Source of the DNA: Candidatus Cibiobacter qucibialis
GTDB taxonomy: Bacteria; Bacillota; Clostridia; Oscillospirales; Ruminococcaceae
DNA: 8,584 nt
NCBI GenBank assembly: GCA_004000625.1
Contig: SAUS01000090.1
Location: 1-8,584 of the forward strand
Direction: 5' to 3'
Position numbers and translations under genes: made by a program
Notes under the pieces: generated by a model
What the model was told of the DNA's origin: nothing
Seen by the model: only the letters and a program-made list of their open reading frames with translations
The model's database searches: none
Shown: one piece after another, positions 1-6,082 of the stretch
Position numbering within the stretch: the stretch's first letter is position 1
Layout: every line of letters starts with the position of its first letter

Positions 1-55
1 AGCATCTGCCGCACCTCGCTCGCCGTATCGGCACTTAGAATTATGCGGTATTGCC
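1..55 (-). mobile_element. MITE-like element, partial copy 1 (left-type end, inverted)
   Basis: These 55 bases are the exact reverse complement of 941-995, the left part of the complete element at 941-1112. The copy therefore lies in the opposite orientation, with its terminus at base 55 (ending ..GGTATTGCC). Only 55 of about 172 bases are in the window; the rest lies beyond the left edge. Identity stops abruptly after base 55, which helps fix the element boundary at the GGCAA terminus. The other terminus and any target duplication cannot be seen. There is no coding capacity in the visible part. Confidence 0.8.
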
Positions 56-82
56 CTGGGGCGTTCCTTTTGGAATAACTAT

Positions 83-111
83 AGTATAACCAGCGGAGGC
101 GGGGTTCACAA
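83..111 (-). promoter_or_regulatory. Putative sigma-A promoter reading left, into element copy 1
   Basis: On the minus strand, TTGTGA (111-106) and TATACT (88-83) are separated by exactly 17 bases, a reasonable -35/-10 pair (4/6 and 5/6 matches to consensus). Transcription would start near base 76 and immediately enter the element copy ending at 55. A gene beyond the left edge is presumably the target. The terminator at 117-159 insulates this promoter from transcripts of the regulator gene. This is called from motif spacing only. Confidence 0.4.
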
Positions 112-116
112 TCAGC

Positions 117-159
117 AAAACAGCCGCCGTGATTAAATTTTTATCACGGCGGCTGTTTT
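117..159. terminator. Bidirectional intrinsic terminator
   Basis: A perfect 13-bp GC-rich stem (121-133 with 143-155, arm CAGCCGCCGTGAT) has a 9-base loop. It is flanked by AAAA at 117-120 and TTTT at 156-159, which extend the helix to 17 bp. Because the A and T tracts are symmetric, it gives a U-tailed hairpin on both strands. On the minus strand it lies 127 bases downstream of the TetR gene and should end that transcript. The interval 160-286 holds no convincing gene. Confidence 0.85.
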
Positions 160-286
160 GTATAAAATTTGAAGTTTTTGTTATAGGGGCGGGAAAACAG
201 CGGAAGATGGTGGGGGCCATGGCGGCCTACATTAGCTTTTCGCAGATCGTGCATTTCATGGTTCGGCCCTTAACGCAAGATGTACA

Positions 287-850
287 TCAGCTTTTATCAA
301 TGCGGCATTTTTCCAACGCCTTGGTCACATCACCGTGAATCAGGGTGGAAAGCTGTTCCACCAGCTGGGCGGGGTCCTGACGCATATCGTTTTTGATCCA
401 GTCCAGTGTCAGCCCCACAAAGGCGAACTTATAAAAGTTGGCGATAAACTCTTTATCCTCCGGGCGAACCGTCATACCGGCGGCGCGCTCCTCCACAACG
501 CCCATCATCAGGTCATAGGTCAGGCGGTAGAGATAATTTTCCAGCTGTTCGCGGCTGATGGAACGGTAGACGCTGGTAAAAAACGCTTTGTCCTTCCGCA
601 GGGCTTCCAGAATCTGCAAAAAGCCCTGCTGCCAGGTATCATAGGTTTTCTGCCCGGCCAGCGCGCGGGCGGCGTCCTCCTCGCAGCACCATTCCACAAG
701 GTCGTAAATATCCTTAAAGTGGTAATAAAAGGTCATGCGGTTGACCCCGCAGTGGTCGGTCAAGTCGCTGACCGTGATTTTGTCCAGCGTTTTGTGGCGC
801 AGCAGTTCCTTGAGCGAAGCTTCCAGTGCGCGCTTTGTCATCTGCGACAT
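287..850 (-). CDS. TetR/AcrR-family transcriptional regulator
   Basis: This is a 187-residue DNA-binding regulator of normal length for the family. The N-terminal helix-turn-helix is at about residues 25-44 (KITVSDLTDHCGVNRMTFYYHF), with the typical TFYYHFKDIYDLVEW recognition-helix end. The C-terminal half (FYKFAFVGLTLDWIKNDM, residues 139-156) resembles the DhaS-like TetR C-terminal domain (TetR_C_8 type). I chose the ATG at 850 because AAAGGGGA precedes it by 6 bases. The in-frame ATG at 868, which would add MERGLP, has no ribosome site. The gene reads in the same direction as the two ABC exporter genes and lies downstream of them, separated by a MITE-like insertion, and it has its own promoter. 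By analogy with similar loci it may repress the exporter or itself in response to a small ligand, but the ligand and operator are unknown. The family call is firm and the target is inferred. Confidence 0.9.
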   Translation of the reverse strand: MSQMTKRALEASLKELLRHKTLDKITVSDLTDHCGVNRMTFYYHFKDIYDLVEWCCEEDAARALAGQKTYDTWQQGFLQILEALRKDKAFFTSVYRSISREQLENYLYRLTYDLMMGVVEERAAGMTVRPEDKEFIANFYKFAFVGLTLDWIKNDMRQDPAQLVEQLSTLIHGDVTKALEKCRIDKS

Positions 851-889
851 GGGTAGTCCCCTTTCCATGGGCGATATTGCTTGAACATC

Positions 890-919
890 ATAATATTTAT
901 TCTACCACAAGGATGTGAA
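890..919 (-). promoter_or_regulatory. Putative promoter of the TetR-family gene
   Basis: On the minus strand TTCACA (919-914) and TATTAT (895-890) are 18 bases apart, about 40 bases upstream of the chosen ATG. An alternative extended -10, TGGTAGAAT, lies a little further upstream (about 899-907) without a good -35. The element at 941 begins only 21 bases upstream of the -35, so its insertion may have cut away upstream control sequence. Confidence 0.45.
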
Positions 920-940
920 CTTTTCTTGGCAGGAATTTTA

Positions 941-1112
941 GGCAATACCGCATAATTCTAAGTGCCGATACGGCGAGCGAGGTGCGGCAGATGCTAAGCC
1001 AAAAGCGCAGATAATACTGGATGTCTTATCGAGCATTTTGGCAACGCAGATGCCGTGCCGCAGCTGCCGGAGCGGTGCTTAAGCCGCAAGGCGGGAATTG
1101 TGCGGTGTTGCC
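941..1112 (+). mobile_element. Complete MITE-like element (172 bp) with TIRs and TTTA target duplication
   Basis: The termini are an 18-bp imperfect inverted repeat. The left end (941-958) is GGCAATACCGCATAATTC and the right end (1095-1112, read inward) is GGCAACACCGCACAATTC; they differ by two transitions. TTTA occurs directly outside both ends (937-940 and 1113-1116), as expected of a 4-bp target-site duplication. The core contains a nested inverted repeat: GCCAAAA (998-1004) pairs with TTTTGGC (1036-1042), and inside it GATAA (1010-1014) pairs with TTATC (1026-1030). There is no transposase or other believable ORF, so the element is non-autonomous. Its left 55 bases recur inverted at 1-55 and its right 60 bases recur inverted at 8525-8584, both without a mismatch. 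It separates the exporter genes from the TetR gene. I cannot assign the mobilising transposase family. Confidence 0.8.
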
Positions 1113-1113
1113 T

Positions 1114-2976
1114 TTATGCAAGTTCAAACATGCCGTTGTACAGCTGGTAGTATTCGCCCTTTTGGGCCAGCAGTTCATCATGGCTGCCGCGCTCCACAAT
1201 GCCGCCGTGTTCCAGCACAATAATGGCGTTGGAATTGCGTACGGTGGAAAGCCGGTGGGCGATAACAAAGACGGTACGGCCCTCCATCAGGCGGTCCATA
1301 CCTTTTTCAATCAGAGCTTCGGTGCGGGTATCGATGCTGGAGGTCGCTTCGTCCAAAATCAGCACCGGCGGGTCGGCCACAGCAGCGCGGGCAATGGCCA
1401 GCAGCTGGCGCTGACCCTGGCTCAGGTTGGCACCATCGCCCGATACCATGGTGTTGTACCCCTGGGGCAGGCGCTCGATAAAGGAGTGCGCGTTGGCAAT
1501 TTTTGCGGCGGCGATGATCTCTTCGTCGGTTGCATCCAGTTTGCCAAAGCGGATGTTATCCGCCACTGTGCCGGTGAACAGATGGGTGTCCTGCAGCACC
1601 ACGCCAAGGCTGCGGCGCAGATCACTTTTGCGGATCTTGCGCACATCAATGCCGTCATAGGTGATGGTGCCGGAGGTGATATCATAAAAGCGGTTGATGA
1701 GGTTGGTAATCGTGGTTTTGCCCGCGCCGGTGGAACCGACAAAGGCGATCTTCTGCCCCGGTTTGGCGTACAGCGTAACGTTATGCAGGGTGGTCTGGCC
1801 CGGAATGTAACCAAAGCTGACATCCCGGAACCGTACATCCCCGCGCAGGGGAACGAGAGGGGCGGCGGGGTCGGCACTGTCGCGCCAGGCCCACAGGCCG
1901 GTGCGGCGGCCGCCGGCGCTGGGCACAAGGGTGCCGTCCGCAGACTTTTCCACACGAACGATCTCGACGGTACCCTCATCGGTTTCCGGCTGTTCGTCAA
2001 GCACATTGAAAATGCGCTCGGCACCGGCAAGGGCGGCCAGCAGAAAGTTGCCCTGCTGGGTGAATTGGTTGATGGGCAAAGCAGACTGGCGCACAAACAC
2101 CAGATAGCTGGCCAGGCTGCCCAGGCTGGACTGGCCGTTCATAACCATCAGCCCGCCCAGCACGGCAATGACCGCATAGTTGATGTAGGAGATGGAAACA
2201 ACGGCGGGGATCATGGTGGCGGAATACCCCTGGGCGCTGGTTCCGGCGCTTTGCAGGCGGGCGTTCAATGCCTGAAAACCTTCCAGGTTGGTCTGCTCAT
2301 GGTTGAACACCTTGACCACCTTTTGCCCGGCGGCCATCTCCTCCACATAGCCTTCCAGATCGCCAAGAGCCTGCTGCTGGCGGGCGTAGAAGAAACGGCT
2401 GCGGTTGGTGCTGAACCGGATGTACCAGAACATGACGGCGTACCCCACCACGACCAGCAGCGAAAGCCGCCAGTTGAGCACAAACAGCAGAACCAGCGTG
2501 CCCACCACCTGGATAAAGCTCTGGATCAGCAGAGCAAAGCTGTTGTTCAGCGCGTCCGAGATGGTGTCCACATCGTTGGTGAACAGGCTCATCAGTTCGC
2601 CGTTGCGGCGGGAGTCAAAAAAGGAGAGGGGCAGCGTTTGCAGGTGGGCAAACAGGTCCCGGCGGATATCATGCAAGACCTTCTGCGCGGCGCGCACCAT
2701 GGTCTGGGTGTAGCCCAGGGTAGAAAGCGCGCCTACCGCGTAGATGGCGGCGGTCAGGGCAACACCGCGGACAAGGCCGGGAATGCTGCCGGTTTCCAGA
2801 ATACCGTTGACCACCGGCTTGATCATGTAGGTACCCAGCAGGTTGGCGAGTGCGCTGACAGCGGTAAGCACCCCAACCAGCCCCAGCATGAACTTGTGGC
2901 GGCCCAGGTAGTTCAAAAATACCCGGATGGTGTTGCCAAAATGCTGCGGCTTTTTACCGCTGAATGCCTTTGCCAT
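1114..2976 (-). CDS. ABC exporter half-transporter, catalytic (consensus-site) subunit
   Basis: This 620-residue protein is an ABC transmembrane domain fused to a nucleotide-binding domain. It probably forms an inner-membrane heterodimer with the upstream gene product and exports drugs or amphipathic compounds. Membrane segments fall within about residues 30-310. NBD motifs are Walker A GSTGAGKT (414-421), Q-loop Q462, signature LSQGQ (518-522), Walker B VLILDE with catalytic E543, and switch H574. The LSQGQ signature departs from LSGGQ, whereas Walker B and the H-loop are intact, as in TM288-like subunits. A long linker (about 331-378, containing RTGLWAWRD) lies between TMD and NBD and accounts for the extra length over about 580 residues. 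The ATG at 2976 was chosen because AAGGAG (2991-2986) is 9 bases upstream; that site abuts the ATG at 2985 with no spacing. The start overlaps the upstream gene by 23 bases, suggesting translational coupling. The TAA stop lies inside the TTTA target duplication of the adjacent element. The substrate is unknown. Confidence 0.92.
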   Translation of the reverse strand: MAKAFSGKKPQHFGNTIRVFLNYLGRHKFMLGLVGVLTAVSALANLLGTYMIKPVVNGILETGSIPGLVRGVALTAAIYAVGALSTLGYTQTMVRAAQKVLHDIRRDLFAHLQTLPLSFFDSRRNGELMSLFTNDVDTISDALNNSFALLIQSFIQVVGTLVLLFVLNWRLSLLVVVGYAVMFWYIRFSTNRSRFFYARQQQALGDLEGYVEEMAAGQKVVKVFNHEQTNLEGFQALNARLQSAGTSAQGYSATMIPAVVSISYINYAVIAVLGGLMVMNGQSSLGSLASYLVFVRQSALPINQFTQQGNFLLAALAGAERIFNVLDEQPETDEGTVEIVRVEKSADGTLVPSAGGRRTGLWAWRDSADPAAPLVPLRGDVRFRDVSFGYIPGQTTLHNVTLYAKPGQKIAFVGSTGAGKTTITNLINRFYDITSGTITYDGIDVRKIRKSDLRRSLGVVLQDTHLFTGTVADNIRFGKLDATDEEIIAAAKIANAHSFIERLPQGYNTMVSGDGANLSQGQRQLLAIARAAVADPPVLILDEATSSIDTRTEALIEKGMDRLMEGRTVFVIAHRLSTVRNSNAIIVLEHGGIVERGSHDELLAQKGEYYQLYNGMFELA

Positions 2977-4705
2977 CCGCGTCATCTCCTTTCATCTGGG
3001 ATGCATAAATTTCCTGGTAGATGGTGTCATTCGCCAGCAGCTCCTTGTGGGTGCCCACGGCGTGAACTTTGCCGTCATCCAGAATCACGATCATGTCGGC
3101 ATCCATCACCGAGGTGATGCGCTGGGCAATGATGAGCTTGGTTACATCGGTCAGAGCGGCCAGCGCATGGCGGATCTTGCCCTCGGTGGCGGTATCCACG
3201 GCGCTGGTGGAATCGTCAAAAATCAGCACTTTGGGGTGCTTGAGCAGGGTGCGGGCAATGCAGAGCCGCTGCTTCTGCCCGCCGGAAACATTCACGCCGC
3301 CCTGGCCCATGTCGGTATCCAGGCCGTCCGGCATCCGCTCCAAAAATTCATCAGCGCAGGCGGCGCGGCAGGCGGCCCACAGGGTTTCGTCATCGGCGTT
3401 GGGATCACCCCAGCGCAGGTTGTCACGGATGGTGCCGGAGAACAGCAGGTTCTTCTGCAGCACAATGCCCACAGCATCCCGCAGGGCAGCAAGGTAATAC
3501 CGGCGCACATCCTGCCCGCCGACCTTGACGGTGCCGGAGGTGGCATCGTACAGGCGGGGGATCAGCTGTACCAGCGTTGTTTTTGCCGCGCCGGTGCCGC
3601 CGATAATGCCCACCGTTGCCCCGGCGGGAATGTGAAGCGTAACGTGGGAAATGGCATCCCTGGCCGCAGCGGCGCTGTATTTGAAGCTGACGTCCGCAAA
3701 ATCAATGCTGCCGTCGGCAACGGCGGCAACGGGGTCAGCCGGGGTGGCCAGCGCGGGCTGCTCCTCCAGCACGGCACGGATGCGCCGGGCGCTGGTCAGG
3801 GAGCGGGTAAGCTGCAAAAACACGCCGGAGAACATCATGACCGAGTTGAGCACCTGCAGAACATAGCTCAAAAAGGCGGTCAGCTCGCCGACCGTCATCC
3901 GGTCGGTCAGAATAAAATTGCCGCCGTACCACATGATGCAGACAATGGCCGTGTACATAACGGCCTGGAACGCGGGCAGGTTGAGCACGGCATACCGGAA
4001 GGTGTTGGTGCTGGCGGCGGCCAGCTCGTCATTGACGGTTTCAAACTGCTCATTCTCGTAATCGCCGCGCACAAACGCTTTGATGGCGCGGATGGCGGTT
4101 AAGGCTTCCTGTACGCGGCCGTTCAGATGGTCCACAGCAGTCTGCTGGCGGTCATACAGCGGGCCGACCTTGGTTACGATCCAGGCCAGAATAGCGGCCA
4201 GGATGGGCGTTGTAATAAGGAAAACGATGGTCAGCTTGGCATTAAGCAAGAACGCCATGCCCAGCCCCATGAACAGCATGACCGGGCTGCGCACCAAAGG
4301 CCGCAGGCCGGTGGCCACGGCGTTGAGCATGACCGTGACATCGGTGGTCATGCGGGTAACGAGGGACGGGGTGGAAAAATGGTCCAGGTTGGCAAAGTCG
4401 AACTGCTGCAGCTTGCGGTACTCAGCTTCGCGCAGAGCAGCGGCAAAGCCGTTGGCGGCGCGGGCGGCGAATCTGGCGTACAGCAGGCCGGTGATCAGGG
4501 CCAGCACAGCGCAGATGATCATCTTGCTGCCCTGTAGCATAATGACCTGCATATCATGGCTGGGCACGCCCTGGTCCACCAGGTCAGACATCAGCATCGG
4601 AATGACCATTTCAAAAATACATTCCACAAAAACCAGCCCGACGGCAAGGAATAAATCCCGCCGGTAGGGCTTTAAGTAAGAAAAAACGTGTTTGAGATCC
4701 TGCAT
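2954..4705 (-). CDS. ABC exporter half-transporter, degenerate-site subunit
   Basis: This 583-residue TMD-NBD half-transporter is the first gene of the exporter operon. Membrane segments lie within about residues 18-300. The NBD has Walker A GGTGAAKT (369-376), with Ala374 where Gly is usual; Q-loop Q417; a good signature VSGGQ (473-477); Walker B LIFDD, with Asp498 in place of the catalytic Glu; and Gln528 in place of the switch His (IIAQRI). Asp and Gln at these positions mark the non-hydrolytic site of heterodimeric exporters such as TM287/288. Paired with the partner's LSQGQ they form the degenerate ATP site, while VSGGQ here completes the partner's catalytic site. I chose the ATG at 4705, giving MQDLKHVFSYLKPYRRDL at the usual family start. 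The frame stays open back to 4882, but those 59 codons cross the promoter and look non-coding. The ribosome site is weak (AAGCTGGAA). The family is certain and the substrate unknown; multidrug efflux is the usual guess. Confidence 0.92.
   Translation of the reverse strand: MQDLKHVFSYLKPYRRDLFLAVGLVFVECIFEMVIPMLMSDLVDQGVPSHDMQVIMLQGSKMIICAVLALITGLLYARFAARAANGFAAALREAEYRKLQQFDFANLDHFSTPSLVTRMTTDVTVMLNAVATGLRPLVRSPVMLFMGLGMAFLLNAKLTIVFLITTPILAAILAWIVTKVGPLYDRQQTAVDHLNGRVQEALTAIRAIKAFVRGDYENEQFETVNDELAAASTNTFRYAVLNLPAFQAVMYTAIVCIMWYGGNFILTDRMTVGELTAFLSYVLQVLNSVMMFSGVFLQLTRSLTSARRIRAVLEEQPALATPADPVAAVADGSIDFADVSFKYSAAAARDAISHVTLHIPAGATVGIIGGTGAAKTTLVQLIPRLYDATSGTVKVGGQDVRRYYLAALRDAVGIVLQKNLLFSGTIRDNLRWGDPNADDETLWAACRAACADEFLERMPDGLDTDMGQGGVNVSGGQKQRLCIARTLLKHPKVLIFDDSTSAVDTATEGKIRHALAALTDVTKLIIAQRITSVMDADMIVILDDGKVHAVGTHKELLANDTIYQEIYASQMKGDDADGKGIQR
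2986..2991 (-). promoter_or_regulatory. Ribosome binding site deciding the start of the second ABC gene
   Basis: AAGGAG on the minus strand sits inside the last codons of the upstream ABC gene. It is 9 bases from the ATG at 2976 but directly abuts the ATG at 2985. The spacing favours 2976. The site lies within translated sequence, which fits coupled translation of the two subunits in equal amounts. Confidence 0.7.
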
Positions 4706-4762
4706 GTGATTCCAGCTTTCTTGAACGGGCAGCGGCCCGGATGATGAAATACTACCCTTATA

Positions 4763-4791
4763 ATTATAATTCGCGGTGCGGGGCAGGTCAA
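4763..4791 (-). promoter_or_regulatory. Promoter of the ABC exporter operon
   Basis: On the minus strand TTGACC (4791-4786) and a perfect TATAAT (4768-4763) are separated by 17 bases, a near-consensus sigma-A promoter. The predicted start near 4756 leaves a leader of about 50 bases before the ATG at 4705. That leader holds a small hairpin (CGGGC, 4-base loop, GCCCG; 4726-4739). A 12-bp palindrome, TTATAATTATAA (4758-4769), covers the -10 and could be an operator half or simply AT-rich coincidence. Confidence 0.7.
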
Positions 4792-4820
4792 TCAAGAGCA
4801 GGCGACAGGTTGGATACAGC

Positions 4821-4854
4821 GTATACTTGCGCAGAAACGCAAAACAGGGTATAC
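4821..4854. promoter_or_regulatory. Candidate operator: dyad plus two GTATAC palindromes at the gmd promoter
   Basis: An interrupted dyad, TTGCG (4827-4831)-N6-CGCAA (4838-4842), covers the gmd -35 and the start of the spacer. GTATAC palindromes lie on either side, at 4821-4826 just upstream of the -35 and at 4849-4854 overlapping the -10. Their centres are 28 bases apart. The arrangement would suit a dimeric regulator that blocks RNA polymerase. No binding protein is identified, and chance cannot be excluded for such short repeats. Confidence 0.35.
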
Positions 4855-4855
4855 T
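4827..4855 (+). promoter_or_regulatory. Promoter of the gmd-fcl-manC operon
   Basis: TTGCGC (4827-4832), 17 bases, then TATACT (4850-4855) form a good sigma-A-like promoter, divergent from the exporter promoter 36 bases away (-35 to -35). Transcription would begin at about 4862. It is the only convincing rightward promoter ahead of the three-gene operon. Confidence 0.6.
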
Positions 4856-4861
4856 AATATA

Positions 4862-4975
4862 ATACAGGGCAAGGCTGCGCAAAGCCCCCTGAAAGCTGAA
4901 TTTACATTCCCGCCCATGCTGCGGCAGACCGGCGGCGCATGATGATAGAAAAGGAAAGTTGAGGCTGCATTTTTT
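4862..4975 (+). other. Long 5' leader of the gmd operon
   Basis: About 114 untranslated bases separate the predicted start from the gmd ATG. One hairpin pairs AGGG (4866-4869) and GGCT (4873-4876) with AGCC (4883-4886) and CCCT (4887-4890) around a 6-base loop. A second weaker stem pairs CATGC (4915-4919) with GCATG (4937-4941). Neither has a U tract, so this is not an obvious attenuator, and I recognise no riboswitch class. Possible ribosome sites are AAGGA (4951-4955), rather far from the ATG, and GAGG (4961-4964), 11 bases from it. Confidence 0.35.
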
Positions 4976-6064
4976 ATGAAAAAGGCATTGATCACCGGTG
5001 TTACCGGCCAGGATGGCTCTTACCTTTCAGAGTTTTTGATCGAGAAGGGCTATGATGTACATGGCATCATCCGTCGTTCTTCCGTTGACTACCGTGAACG
5101 CATTGCCCATCTGGAGGGCAACCCGCATTTCCACCTGCATTACGGCGATATGGGCGATTCGATGAGCCTGGTTGCTGTGATCGGCTCGGTGCGCCCGGAC
5201 GAAATTTATAACCTGGCGGCCCAGAGCCATGTGCAGGTCAGCTTTGATGTTCCGGAGTTCACGGCCGATGTGGACGCTACCGGCGTGCTGCGCGTGCTGG
5301 AAGCCGTGCGCCTGTGCGGGCTGGCGGATACCTGCCGGGTGTACCAGGCTTCGACCTCGGAGCTGTACGGCAAGGTGGAGGAAGTGCCCCAGAACGAAAA
5401 AACGCCGTTCCATCCGTACAGCCCCTATGCGGTGGCCAAACAGTACGGTTTCTGGATCACCAAGGAGTATCGTGAAGCATATAACATGTTCTGCTGCTCC
5501 GGAATTCTGTTCAACCATGAATCCGAGCGCCGCGGCGAAACTTTTGTGACCCGCAAGATCACGCTGGCCGCCGCCCGCATCAAGCAGGGCAAGCAGGACA
5601 AGCTCTACCTGGGCAACCTGTCCAGCCTGCGCGACTGGGGCTATGCCAAGGACTATGTGGAGTGCATGTGGCTGATTTTGCAGAACGATAAGCCGGATGA
5701 TTTTGTCATCGCCACCGGCGTGCAGCATTCCGTGCGGGAATTCTGCCAGCTGGCGTTCCACTATGTCGGTATTGAGCTGGAATTTGTTGGCGAGGGCATG
5801 AACGAAAAGGGCGTTGATAAGGCGACCGGCAAGGTGCTGATTGAGGTAAGCCCGGATTTCTACCGCCCCACCGATGTGGTCAACCTGTGGGGTGACCCCA
5901 CCAAGGCACGCCAGGAACTGGGTTGGAACCCCACCAAGACCAGCTTTGAGGAACTGGTCAAGATCATGGTGGAGCATGACATGGAAAAAGTAGCTGTAGA
6001 GCGCGCAGAGGAAAACATCCGCTGCAACCTGGAAGAATACCTGGAAAAAGGCGTTGTAAAATAA
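4976..6064 (+). CDS. gmd: GDP-mannose 4,6-dehydratase
   Basis: Gmd converts GDP-D-mannose to GDP-4-keto-6-deoxy-D-mannose in the cytoplasm, the first committed step to GDP-L-fucose. The protein is a 362-residue extended short-chain dehydrogenase, normal for the family (about 350-375). The N-terminal Rossmann fold carries the NADP-binding GVTGQDG (residues 8-14) followed by SYLSEFLIEKGYDVHGIIRR. The catalytic set is visible: T127 and E129 in QASTSELYG, then Y151 and K155 in YSPYAVAKQYG, matching T132/E134/Y156 and the lysine of the E. coli enzyme. The conserved LFNHESERRGETFVTRKI (178-195) and DWGYAKDYVE (220-229) segments of the substrate-binding region are intact. The start is the only ATG that gives the canonical MKKALITG beginning; its ribosome site (GAGG, 11 bases upstream) is weak or unusually spaced. 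It is first in the operon, with 18 bases to the next gene. The same product can also feed GDP-rhamnose or perosamine, but the adjacent fcl points to fucose. Confidence 0.97.
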   Translation: MKKALITGVTGQDGSYLSEFLIEKGYDVHGIIRRSSVDYRERIAHLEGNPHFHLHYGDMGDSMSLVAVIGSVRPDEIYNLAAQSHVQVSFDVPEFTADVDATGVLRVLEAVRLCGLADTCRVYQASTSELYGKVEEVPQNEKTPFHPYSPYAVAKQYGFWITKEYREAYNMFCCSGILFNHESERRGETFVTRKITLAAARIKQGKQDKLYLGNLSSLRDWGYAKDYVECMWLILQNDKPDDFVIATGVQHSVREFCQLAFHYVGIELEFVGEGMNEKGVDKATGKVLIEVSPDFYRPTDVVNLWGDPTKARQELGWNPTKTSFEELVKIMVEHDMEKVAVERAEENIRCNLEEYLEKGVVK

Positions 6065-6082
6065 GAAAGAAGGCCATTTGTT

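Noticed and set aside
227..259. Ten-residue minus-strand ORF (MKCTICEKLM) with AAGGG 7 bases upstream, just after tetR
   Set aside because: It is too short to judge and has no homologue I recognise. The CxxC pattern in ten residues is not evidence of a protein, though the ribosome site is fair.
1021..3117. 698-codon open frame on the plus strand, and a similar one at 2927-4102
   Set aside because: Both lie antisense to the ABC exporter genes, whose motifs are unmistakable. The predicted proteins are low-complexity, rich in Gly, Ala, His and Gln, and show no known domain. They are by-products of high GC at third codon positions.
4706..4882. Upstream extension of the first ABC gene to an ATG at 4882
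   Set aside because: The 59 extra codons run across the exporter promoter and the AT-rich palindrome and lack family similarity. The ATG at 4705 gives the normal length.
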